18,402 bases of DNA from Ichthyophonus hoferi (lineage: Eukaryota > Opisthokonta > Ichthyosporea > Ichthyophonida > Ichthyophonidae), in the NCBI GenBank assembly GCA_002751075.1, contig NAOQ01000104.1:14256-32657 (forward strand), written 5' to 3'. Shown piece after piece: positions 1-8,600 of the stretch (positions are counted from its first letter, which is position 1; each line of letters opens with the position of its first letter). A program made the translations under genes and the position numbers. The notes under the pieces are model-generated. The model ran no database searches, was not told the DNA's origin, and saw only the letters and a list, made by a program, of their open reading frames with translations.

Positions 1-629
1 GTGCAAATATAGAGATTGCACAATGTGAATGATCATTAAGTGGAGCTAAATTATCTTGAAAATATATACTATTGTTGCTATCTAAAGTCAATAAGCAAAT
101 GTAAGGCTTTTGAGTAGTAGTGCGATCTAGACACTGATTAGCATTTATGAGAGCCAGTGTTAAATTAGACATTACAATAACTATGTGTCATATATAATTA
201 AGTGCAAAGTGTTTTATATATCTTTTACAAGAACTTCGTGTTTTGCCACAAAGATCAATTCAATGTAAGAGTAAAATAATACAGGGCTTTATTATTGATT
301 GCAGTTTACATTTATACTTTTCTTATTTCATGGTAATAACCCAACAGTAATATCGTCTTCCTAGAATGGCTTTTTAAGCTACCTACCTCATTGGTGTAAA
401 AAATATTATGCAGTTGAATCACTATGCAACTAGCTATATTTGTCCCACAATCATTATCTTATTATTTGGGTTTCAACCAGATCTACTTATTCATTTATGG
501 CTAGTGATCTTGTAACAGTATATATAGGTACATACTATAATATAATGTAATATACTATTGTATAAGATGATACAACATATATAATACAATATGAAATGGA
601 AACACAAAAAATACATACATCCCTCCTAC
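1..629. other. Non-coding, AT-rich; end or intron of the EGF locus
   Basis: No supported exon. On the minus strand a donor GTAGGT follows CCAATGAG near 393-388, preceded by a short open stretch (reading QLHNIFYTNE), but its entry phase does not fit the exon at 716-630. If that exon is truly terminal, this is 3' flank. Confidence 0.4.
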
Positions 630-1384
630 CTTATTTGCACTCTGACATTCCTTCATCATCAACTTCAGTTAATCCTTAGCCTTTTCATTCTTAGTTCTCC
701 ATTGTTCTACCTCCTCCTAGTGTTTTAGGTGTTAGTAGGGAGATTATAATATATTAAGATATGCCCAAATGGATTTTACAGTGCTATTCACATATTTCAT
801 ATCATACAAAGGTTAAAATATTATTAAACATCTATTACAAGACAAAGCAGTATTTATTATATTTATATTGTATTAATGAGAAATTTTAATGCAATACAAT
901 GCTACCCAATAATATAATATGATACAATTAGCTATTGAAATATAAGATTTCATAACATGATAATGAATTATTTCTCTGATATCTAGCATAATTTGCCATA
1001 ACATCAAATCACATTCTATTTACCAATAAGGGACCAAAAGATGTTGCCATGTTGATGTTCACCTGTACAAATTTAATATAGAGGAATGAATATAAAAAAT
1101 ATGATATAATTTATAATTTTAGAGTACTTACCATTTCTTCCTTGGTACATGTTGGGCTGACAACATCTCCCTGTTGATCTATATTTCCTGGTTGGTCTAA
1201 TATTAATAATCAGGATAGTATAATAGAATACAATATTATAGGTTTTGAAAATATCTATGGTAAGATATTGTACAAGATACTATTGTCTAATAAAATAACA
1301 TAACATATATATTAAGTAACTATACTATGGTGTCAAACTGTAGTAGGGTGTCATATATAAGAAAAACATGCAAATACTACATAC

Positions 1385-1525
1385 ATACCTTGGTTTGTCT
1401 AGTAGACCAGGCTCTAATACTCATACATAGCATTACCAAAGCCATAATCATGACTGGCATCCATTGTGAGTTGATGATCTCAATCCACCTAGGGTAATTG
1501 TTCAGTATACTGCTTGGCTGTAGGC
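1385..1525 (-). other. Transmembrane exon of the EGF locus, 47 codons
   Basis: The open frame reads LQPSSILNNYPRWIEIINSQ, a hydrophobic stretch MPVMIMALVMLCMSI, then RAWSTRQTK. That is a typical single-pass stop-transfer segment with positive residues on the cytoplasmic side. Two adjacent GTATGT donors exist (after 1389 and after 1385). Only the second gives phase 1, which fits the next exon at 1196-1132. Confidence 0.55.
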
Positions 1526-1557
1526 CTAAGAGGCTAATAATAGATAATAGTATATGG

Positions 1558-1600
1558 TAGAATAGAACAGAATAGAATAGAATAGAATAAAACAGAATAA
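1558..1600. repeat. AATAG-type microsatellite
   Basis: Imperfect tandem copies of GAATA/AACAGAATA lie just upstream (on the minus strand) of the transmembrane exon at 1525. Interruptions by AAAACAG show that it is old or unstable. Confidence 0.7.
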
Positions 1601-1686
1601 TATAAACTAAAATAGCATGGAATATAGTACAACAGTGTATTGTATAGTATATTATAGTAGAGTATAATATAAGCCACTTAACATAC

Positions 1687-1785
1687 CTATGCATATGTTG
1701 TTGACCACAGTTTAACTTGCACAGCAGCTGGAGCAGGTGTATCCTCCTTCACCTCCACAGATAGTGGAGTTGGCCAAACAATAAT
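1687..1785 (-). other. Degenerate EGF-like exon, 33 codons, internally shortened
   Basis: It starts like the cbEGF exon (D-Y-C, then NSTICGG versus NSTICGA) and ends in NNICIG before GTATGT, like the exon at 2362-2466. About seven residues including C3 are missing between C2 and C4. A TAA at 1714-1712 lies four codons after C5. Its DNA near the acceptor is clearly similar to 2065-2030, so the two exons arose by tandem duplication. Confidence 0.5.
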
Positions 1786-1945
1786 CTATATCTGTGTATA
1801 ATATAATTACCATTGTGTCAAGAAAAATAAATGACTCTTTTGTAAAGACAAATAACCAGAGAAGATAATAAAGCCAAATGAAGAAAAGAGAACAAGAAGA
1901 TATAAATACGCTTCATACAACCAAAGACAGATCTAACCTATATAC

Positions 1946-2065
1946 CTTTTCACACACTATTCATCAGATGGTGGCTCTTTGGACAGGTCAGACAGTGAAC
2001 GTCACCATCAACATTCGTGCACATTGTATTTGCACCACAGATTGTGGAGTTTCTCTCACATTCAT
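1946..2065 (-). other. Calcium-binding EGF-like exon, 40 codons, phase 1-1
   Basis: After acceptor ATATAG the frame reads D-E-C1, C2 six residues later, C3 after GANTM, C4 after TNVDGDVH and C5 after one Leu-Thr pair. This is the cbEGF consensus with D-E-C at the start and N..D-G before C4. The exon ends AAAAG before GTATAT in phase 1. The codon where the sixth cysteine belongs, at 1952-1950, is TGA. Confidence 0.7.
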
Positions 2066-2361
2066 CTATATTTCAAAGAGGAAAAAAAAATGAGATGTAA
2101 AGTTAAAAAGAGAGGACGTGTAAGAATACATTATAAAGAAAGGAAAAGAGAAGGAGAAGGAGAATACCAATCACTGTACCTTAAGCCCCAGTATAATGCG
2201 ACCCTGCCCCAACATGCACATACCATCCTGAAGGCATATTAAGCTTTTTATTTTACAAAATTTCAAGGAATGAAATAAATTGGAAAAGATATTTGATAAT
2301 TATAAGAAACAAAACACAAGACAAGGAAAAGAGAAAGGAAGTGTTAAATTAGAAAACATAC

Positions 2362-2466
2362 CTATACATGTGTTATTGTATATATTTTACCCTTTTAAGC
2401 AGCTGCAAATTGATCTATCTTGGGTGTCCATGCAGAAAGAGTGAGTTGGACATTCATAGCCACTTG
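2362..2466 (-). other. EGF-like exon, 35 codons, first cysteine missing
   Basis: The frame contains ECPTHSFC, then MDTQDRSI, CSC, LKG and, after an in-frame TAA (2389-2387), NIYNNTCIG at the donor GTATGT. C2-x5-C3-x8-C4-x-C5 matches the spacing of the neighbouring cbEGF exon. The residue at the expected first-cysteine position is not Cys, and the entry acceptor (CTACAG at 2467-2472) is one of several possible AGs. The TAA replaces the aromatic residue normally following the C5-x-x-G of EGF domains. Confidence 0.55.
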
Positions 2467-3154
2467 CTGTAGGTCTTAACTGCAACTGCGGGGAAGGGAA
2501 TCCAAAAATATAGAGTTAGATGGAAATAGCAAATAGATATATATATATATATATATATACATAAAAAATTATACAAATGCATACTAGTGTTGAGCCAAAA
2601 CTTTCACAATGTATTATGCAAAATACTATTGCTTACTTGGCATACATATTACTTTATATATATAAATACTAAAAATTATCTATATGGTATAGTTTAAGGG
2701 TAGTGAGAATTATTTGAATATGAACCTAAGCATATAGCTATATAACTAGCAAGATATATAAGACATATAATGACACATATATATAGGGTAGAGCATAACA
2801 CAGTGTTGGTTGAGTGAATCAAGAATGATATATAGATTAGGGCTTGACTTATGTTATAATGTCAACAGAAAATACCAAGGTGATAATATGTATACAAATA
2901 TATGCAAATAAGTAGTGATAAGATATAGAGAATAAGGATTAATTTAAGTAGGGATGAGATGGAAGACAATATAATAATAATAATAATAGAAATCCCACTA
3001 GAAGAAAATAATGAATGTGTATAAATGAGAAGAAAGAAAAGAAAAAAAAACAGAGAATGAGCAAGGTGGAAACACAAAAGTGTGATGTAATATAAAGCTA
3101 TATTTACAAACACTTGTTTGTGTTTGTGCATATACATATAATAATAATACCCAC
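2467..3154. other. Intron of the EGF locus
   Basis: TA-rich with the AT microsatellite at 2528-2561. I looked for further EGF exons (phase-1 entry, paired cysteines) on the minus strand and saw none. The long minus-strand open frame over 2862-3257 is low-complexity Tyr/Ile/Leu outside the exon at 3235-3155. Confidence 0.4.
2528..2561. repeat. AT dinucleotide microsatellite
   Basis: An uninterrupted AT run of about 20 bases within a longer TA-rich stretch, between EGF-locus exons. Similar short AT runs occur near 6640-6655, 8856-8868, 10450-10470, 10815-10830, 14110-14122 and 14210-14222, all in introns or spacers. Confidence 0.8.
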
Positions 3155-3340
3155 CCACAGCCTGATACACAAAAGGAGAGAACAGTCCCAAATTAAGGCC
3201 AATGGTTTCCATAGACCCTTGTGGGGTAAAATAAACTAAAAACATGATGAGAAACACAAAGGGTAAAAAAACAGTGAAAAGTTAAAAGAAGTATTTAAAC
3301 AATAAAATACTAAATGTTACATTTAATACTATTTCAGTGT

Positions 3341-3478
3341 AGAAATAATTATGTTGTTGTATTGCTTAGATGACGTAAATCTAAAAAATTATGGCTATTT
3401 AATGTACCAATTAATCCTTGTCATTCCCAACCAATCGGATATCTCTACCTTATAAAATTGCTTACCTCGCCCTCAGGT
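3341..3478. repeat. Direct repeat copy 1 with CCAAT and TATAAAA
   Basis: This segment and 3706-3850 share AGAAATAAT, GATGacGyAAATCTAAAAA, CTATTTAATGTACCAATTAAT, CCAACCAAT, TTATAAAATT and TTACC blocks in the same order. CCAAT lies at 3431-3435 and TATAAAA at 3451-3457. On the minus strand the same segment carries a strong 5' splice site (GCGAG before GTAAGC at 3465-3460). Confidence 0.6.
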
Positions 3479-3705
3479 GCATTATTCAGCAGTCAAACTG
3501 CTCAAATTCATTGCTTAATAAGTTTTAAGAATTAATAATTAATAATTAGATGCCAAAATAAATTGTCATCGTTAATAGGATACCACACTCCATTAAACCT
3601 TTATGGAAAAAAAATCAAACTTAAACATTATGATTATAATAACCAATGTGTTTTATCAATTAACGAAATATGAACTATTATAATTATTAGTTTAGTATAT
3701 TAATT

Positions 3706-3850
3706 AGAAATAATAATAAATACGCATTGGTGCATTCCTATATGATGCAAATCTAAAAATTTACAACTATTTAATGTACCAATTAATACCTTGTTATTGC
3801 CAACCAATGCATATATCTTTTATAAAATTACTTACCATCGCTCTCGGGTC
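3706..3850. repeat. Direct repeat copy 2 with CCAAT and TATAAAA
   Basis: Second copy of the module, about 370 bases downstream of copy 1. CCAAT is at 3804-3808 and TATAAAA at 3821-3827. The minus strand again has a 5' splice site (GCGATG before GTAAGT). Similarity fades just past this site in both copies. No target-site duplication or terminal inverted repeat is evident. Confidence 0.6.
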
Positions 3851-4120
3851 AATAACAATTGCCAGTAATATTAAATAGTTATAGCTATATAAAGAAATAT
3901 CCAAATTACTTACATATTCCTTTAAACACTAGCTATAAAATTATAGAGTGAAAATTTTCTGCTATATCAGAAAATAACTTCAATTTGAGAGATATTACTA
4001 GTTACTGTGTCTAAACGATTGAGCTGTAGAGGTGCGTTTGACAATTAACAATAACGTTAGTTTCACTGTTCACTACTTACATTTGCATGAACGTAAGCGT
4101 TGTAGAAAAATATATGGCGA

Positions 4121-4141
4121 CCGAGCCTTCTCAGGGCTCGG
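4121..4141. other. GC-rich perfect hairpin, 7-bp stem and 7-base loop
   Basis: CCGAGCC and GGCTCGG flank a TTCTCAG loop in otherwise AT-rich DNA. An ATG at 4114 reads through it (MATEPSQGSANIS) but no supported coding exon follows. It does not match the histone mRNA stem-loop consensus and is followed by no obvious poly-T terminator. Confidence 0.5.
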
Positions 4142-4284
4142 CAAACATTTCTCTATTTATACTGAGTATATATTATATATTATATTATATTTTAATTTAG
4201 TGGTTCGTCATAATTAATTAGTGCAACAAGATATGTCAAATATACCTACATACACTACATATGCAAAATAACTATAGTTGTAAG

Positions 4285-4390
4285 TATCTAATTAATTAAT
4301 TATGGGTTCTGAAGTTTTCTATATATATAAAATTGTGTTTAGAAAGTAAAAAAAAGCTCTGTCGGAAACAAATCTGGGGCTCTCGATTCT
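4285..4390 (+). repeat. Diverged interspersed repeat, copy A
   Basis: This stretch aligns with 14996-15106 in the same orientation, sharing GGGTTCTGA, TATATrTAAAAT, GTrTTTAGA, TGTCkGAAA and ATyTGGGrCTyTyGATTCT in order. It has no coding capacity. A short non-autonomous element or an old segmental duplication are both possible. Confidence 0.45.
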
Positions 4391-4536
4391 TCTCTGTTTG
4401 CAATAGGTGACTTTCATCCTGAGTATGGGTCAGATAATCAATGCACAAGTTAAAACCAACACAATATGTTTAGAATTATCTACGGGCATATCAGTACATA
4501 CTCGGGAAATGCTGTAGTAATAATATATTGATTATA

Positions 4537-4586
4537 TGACGTTAATATGAATCCTTAGTAAATGTCAATGACGTCATGTTTATATC
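4537..4586 (+). promoter_or_regulatory. CRE palindrome and TATA-like element
   Basis: TGACGTCA, the perfect CRE/ATF palindrome, is at 4569-4576, with a near match TGACGTTA at 4537-4544. A TATA-like GTTTATAT follows at about 4578-4585. The cluster sits upstream of the small reading frame starting at 4770. A third half-site, TGACGTAA, occurs at 3371-3378. Confidence 0.35.
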
Positions 4587-4769
4587 CCAGTTTAGAGTCT
4601 AACCGTTTTTATGTAGATCTTGCTCGCGTTCACATTCTCCAGCTTTATCCAATTATCATTGTCTATTAGCGATTGGGTTTTAATCATGTCATCTAAACTT
4701 ATATTTTGTAATACCTATTGGTTAGATAACATTAAAATCATTTATATTATCCCACAGTTATCGAATCAC

Positions 4770-5015
4770 ATGGCGACCAATCTTGTGGCAAAAAAAAAAC
4801 GCGAAATATTGGATTGGGAAAGTGATATCTTTGTAATTGTTAAACAGCTTGCTGTTTGTGTATCTTATGCCTGTGCTAGTGTGAGTCATCTGTCTTGTTT
4901 AGTCCTGCTGCTGCTGCTTCTGTTCTCCCCCTGTCAACCTCAAATCTTCTCCTCTTTTCAGGTTGTTCTTTCGTGTGGTTGGAAGTGCGGTCTCTTGGGG
5001 GAATGTCTCAAATAA
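4770..5015 (+). CDS. Small plus-strand gene candidate, function unknown
   Basis: An ATG in good context (CACATGGCG) opens MATNLVAKKKREILDWESD and the frame stays open to 5015; it is also open upstream to 4620. Within it, GTGAGT at 4881 and a pyrimidine-rich tract ending TTTTCAG at 4961 would make an 81-base intron in frame, giving 54 residues spliced or 81 unspliced. No known family is recognised. A CRE and a TATA-like element lie about 200 bases upstream. A minor open frame of 36 codons follows an acceptor-like CAATAG at about 4405, but I cannot connect it. This is a weak call. Confidence 0.3.
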   Translation: MATNLVAKKKREILDWESDIFVIVKQLAVCVSYACASVSHLSCLVLLLLLLFSPCQPQIFSSFQVVLSCGWKCGLLGECLK

Positions 5016-5235
5016 TAAGAAAAAGAGTTTATTTTAGTAATGTTTATATCTTATAATCGATTTTTGTGGGTTTCCGTCTACTAATCTATTAGATGACCTG
5101 TTTTATTACTAATGTCCCAGATTATATTATTAATATAAGGTGATGTTTTGTGTTTTTACCAACTGTACTACTATGGATTATTTTTGCGTTGTCCTATTGC
5201 ATAATACTCTCTTATTTTATATTTGTGAAACCTAC

Positions 5236-5359
5236 CCTCCAAGTCTACCATGGTGGATAGTTCGAGTGCCATAAAGAAACAACAGGCGCGCGGGGGGTGA
5301 TTTTCGCGTAATATACGGTTTACAGGTATTCCGCCGTCTATTTCGGCTGAAATAAACAA
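5236..5359 (-). CDS. Candidate minus-strand first coding exon
   Basis: An ATG at 5272-5270 opens MALELSTMVDLE and runs into donor GTAGGT at 5235 in phase 1. An in-frame ATG further upstream at 5359 would extend the N-terminus through a CpG-rich stretch. The phase is compatible with the exon starting at 3235, so this could be the 5' end of the EGF locus, but there is no signal peptide and nearly 2 kb separates them. It could equally be the first exon of another gene or chance. Confidence 0.25.
5277..5310. promoter_or_regulatory. CpG-rich patch, possible divergent promoter region
   Basis: A run with several CpGs (GGCGCGCGGGGGG at about 5284-5296, then TTTCGCG) stands out against very AT-rich surroundings. 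It lies between the minus-strand candidate first exon and the PTB start on the plus strand, where a shared divergent promoter would be expected. No specific factor site is claimed. Confidence 0.3.
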
Positions 5360-5571
5360 CTAATTTCTGCCTGTTCATCTTTAACTTATTCTTTAATTTT
5401 TGCTTCTATTAATCTTGAGTATAGGTATAGAGCAAATAAACAAATAGTAACATAGGTATAAAAAACTTAAAGAATCCACAAGATAAGATTACTAATCTTT
5501 TGGTATGTTTTACTTAGTTGCTTTTTATTGTTATACATTTCATAGTTCTGTTTTTTCGAAAGTTACAGCCT

Positions 5572-5688
5572 TTGTATATAAATGGCTTATCAAGTTTTTT
5601 ATATTAAAAAAACTGTTTTCACTCATGGATTGATACTCGATCATATGATCTCTATAGTGCTGACTTTATTTCATGTTATAGTTCCAAT
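5572..5688 (+). promoter_or_regulatory. Putative PTB core promoter and 5' UTR
   Basis: A TATATAA element lies at about 5576-5582, roughly 107 bases before the PTB start codon at 5689. The bases before the start (CCAATATG) are a usable but not strong start context. An out-of-frame ATG at 5582 would open a reading frame overlapping the start, so transcription probably begins downstream of it. TATA-like strings are common in this AT-rich DNA, so the element is only suggestive. Confidence 0.3.
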
Positions 5689-8600
5689 ATGTCTGACCTT
5701 CCAGCCAAACGTGCCAACGAAGATTATTCTGGTGATGTCGCTGGTAAGTATAGTAGAGCGTTGTAAGTTAGCTTACTATATGCACTTGATGTATATTTAT
5801 AGAAGTGGTTGTACGTATATGAAATTATATATATTGGCATCTATGGACGTATATTTTTTTGTATTTATATTTGCACTTACTACCTGTCTTTTCTTTGGTA
5901 TTGGTTTTAAGTTTGCTTTCCAACAATGGAGTAACACTAAAGTAAACTAAAACCGAATAAACCAGTCTTACCTAATAATCCTTCAATATTTTTTAAAAAA
6001 ATATTTTTATTTTTTCATTATGTATAATTAATATATTCCGTTTATTCCATTTATTCTACGCCAGTCTAACCTATTTATCTTTTTTCTTTCTCATGATTTA
6101 TAAGTTGTATAATATATTCATTGTATTCTTTCCTTTATTCTTTGGCATTAAGGCGCAGAAAAGAAGCAGAGAATTGATGTACCGTCACCTGTCCTGCACT
6201 GTCGCAATGTACCAATTGACTGTACGGAGATGGAGCTCATGCAGTTAGGCCAGCCCTTTGGGAGAGTGGTTAATGTGTTGATTCTTAAGAATAGCAATAG
6301 TATTGGAGGTAAAACTCAGGTAAAAATTAGTCTGTATGTAGTTGTTGTAGTGGAAATGATTGGGTTTGTTATGAAAGGAGATAGACAAATTCTATCAACC
6401 TGACAAGACATACGACTAAATGTATAGCTAAAGTATTAGTGGTTGTTATGCTGCTATATGTTATATTGTGGTACACAATGGTTGTATTATATTGTATGTT
6501 CTCACCATTATATATACAATTATGTGGAGTATGAAATGTGTTAATATGGCATGTTTGAACTTTCAATGCGATTTGTGATAGAGAAGCAGTGGATATATCT
6601 ATATGCATGAATGGCTTTAGCTGATATTTATTTTTACATATATATATATATATACTATCATACATATTCCTAGCTTTCATTTGCTAACCATCACATTAAA
6701 CCAAAATAAATTGTAGTGATTTAGGATATATTGGCCAAAGAAGGCCATCCATATCATCTCTCCTTGTACAGCTTTTTATATTTTTATTTATTCTTCTCTC
6801 CTAATATACACCTATTAATCAACCTTATTACTTACCATCTGTAACCCTCTACACTGTAGGCATTTATTGAGTTGGAAACCGCTGAGGTTGCCACTCAAAT
6901 GCTTCAATGCTATGCAGGTTCACCTCCCTTTATCAGGTATGGATGGGTCTCTATAGCAAATTATATATGATAGCATGATTTTGACTATTTTTTATTTATT
7001 GTTGTTTGATTTATGAAACATATTTTTGACTTATGCCATGACTAATCATTCCATATTCGCTACCGGGATGGGGTTTATGATTGGAGAGTTAAACGAAACT
7101 CCATTATATGAATGTGTTAATCAGAATTAGTTTTGGACGATTTGTTTTTTTCTTTTTTAGGATGATATATGGTAAGGGCAAGGTGGTCAAAAGCAATTAT
7201 AATTTTAACTAACATACCATTTTAAAGCGTATGTACGAGTGGTTTTTACGTACTTAACTATAACTATATAGCATCCCTAGAAACAGATCCAACATAAATG
7301 GGACAAATGTGAAAGATGTAGAAATACCTCTATACTAGTAAATCATAAAAGGTATGACATAAGTACCAATATCACTCTCTTATGTTAGGATTGTACATGT
7401 TATTGCAGGAAGCGTCCTATCTATTTCTCTTACTCTCAGCACCAGCACTTGACCAATCCCAGCTTGAATATGGGTGGTACTGGGGTATCCGGGACTATCT
7501 TATTGGTAAAAATTATCAATCAGATCTACCCTGTCACCCTGGATGTACTCTATCAGGTAATTTCTAAATTTATGTGCCCTGATTTATCACGCACTATTTA
7601 ACTACTACATTTCCTATTGGGTGGCCACTAAAGTAATGTTTTGCTGTTGTGGTGAGTGTAAAACAAATAACCTTGTAACGATATATATATATAGTATTGC
7701 AGGGAATGGATGGGTAAAATGTTTTGTGTAGCAACTATTTATTTTTATTGGTGTGGTGCGGCATATATCTTATCACATAACTGCTAGTCCATTAAGGCCG
7801 ATAATATTTTTTGTAGCTTATTTTTACCTTTTTAATATGTATATGCTTTTATGTTTTTTATTGTCTATCTATGAGCACACATATGCTTACCATTGTACTC
7901 CTATACATACGGTCATACATGCGTACACACATACTTACGTTACCATTATACTATCATGCACATCCATACACGCACATACCTACTTATATTTGAAAATACA
8001 AGACCAATGATAATACATCCCTTTTCCATAGCATCTAACCACGTATTTATATTTTTGATAGGTGTTCTCCAAGTTTGGTAACATTCAGAAAATGATTACC
8101 TTTACCAAGTCTGATGGTAAGTATACCAGAATATTCACTATAACGATCTATATATATTATCCAATACCAAATCTAGTACTGCATTTCACGCGTAAGATTG
8201 GTTTATTTATAATATCACTAGTGATGCCTGTATGTACTATATGTGTATGTATGAATATGTGTGCGTGCTTATTACTGCGCTAACATTACAGAAGATGGCA
8301 CGGCTGTAATGGTAATAGTGCCATATAAAATAGTATCCCTATATATACTATCAGGTATATACACATTACATCTATATCGCATACATACGTGACATTAACT
8401 AAATGTATAACATAGCACGTTGGTGTAACTCTTACTTAAAATCAGACCCAGAGCATATTGTATACTTACTTTGCACGCTGTATATTAATATTATTTTCCT
8501 TGTATTATGTCAATTGCTAATTTCTTACATGTCCTATCTCCTTTGATATAATATGTTTATCGATTCGATTCCATCCTCTCGTTGACTCTATTTTTGCTCT

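Larger units (their letters stand above)
630..3235 (-). pseudogene. EGF-repeat type I membrane protein locus with stops in each EGF exon
   Basis: Exons on the minus strand: 3235-3155 (no recognised domain), 2466-2362, 2065-1946 and 1785-1687 (EGF-like), 1525-1385 (transmembrane), 1196-1132 and 716-630 (tail). The exons from 3235 to 1385 are all symmetrical phase 1-1, typical of shuffled EGF modules; the tail exons leave in phase 0. The middle EGF is calcium-binding type (DEC, then CTNVDGDVHC). The transmembrane stretch MPVMIMALVMLCMSI is followed by basic residues, and the tail is acidic/polar (TKEEM, EEVEQW). In-frame stops lie at 2389-2387 (TAA), 1952-1950 (TGA) and 1714-1712 (TAA). Another TAA at 671-669 may be the true end. 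An intact protein is therefore not encoded by this chain. A decaying host gene is my preferred reading; alternative donors just before each stop, or unusual decoding, are less likely. No 5' exon with a signal peptide was found. Confidence 0.6.

Noticed and set aside
1385-2466. A variant nuclear genetic code reading TAA as Tyr and TGA as Cys
   Set aside because: The 501-codon PTB gene uses TAA as its stop at the expected C-terminus and has no internal TAA, TAG or TGA; the long ARM/HEAT-like exons also have none. Gene decay is simpler.
2862-3257. Minus-strand 131-codon open frame as a single-exon gene
   Set aside because: Only the part at 3235-3155 has exon boundaries and varied composition; the rest is hydrophobic low complexity from AT-rich intron.
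4121-4141. Histone 3' stem-loop or bacterial-type terminator
   Set aside because: Stem and loop do not match the histone consensus, there is no histone gene, and there is no T run after it.
7161-7195. Exon-like stretch after TTTTTTAG in PTB intron 3 (MIYGKGK) with a GTAAGG inside
   Set aside because: Joining it to exon 3 gives a stop soon after and loses the PTB-like [10 protein letters not shown], which the acceptor at 7408 gives in frame.
7885-7980. ACACATAC-rich stretch in PTB intron 4 as a tandem repeat or coding exon
   Set aside because: The units are too irregular for a repeat call, and the adjoining exons already join in frame across it.
8292-8311. 20-base candidate microexon between TTACAG and GTAATA in PTB intron 5
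   Set aside because: Its inclusion shifts the frame inside RRM2, and direct joining 8116 to 8627 restores the conserved sequence. It could be a poison exon but nothing supports it.
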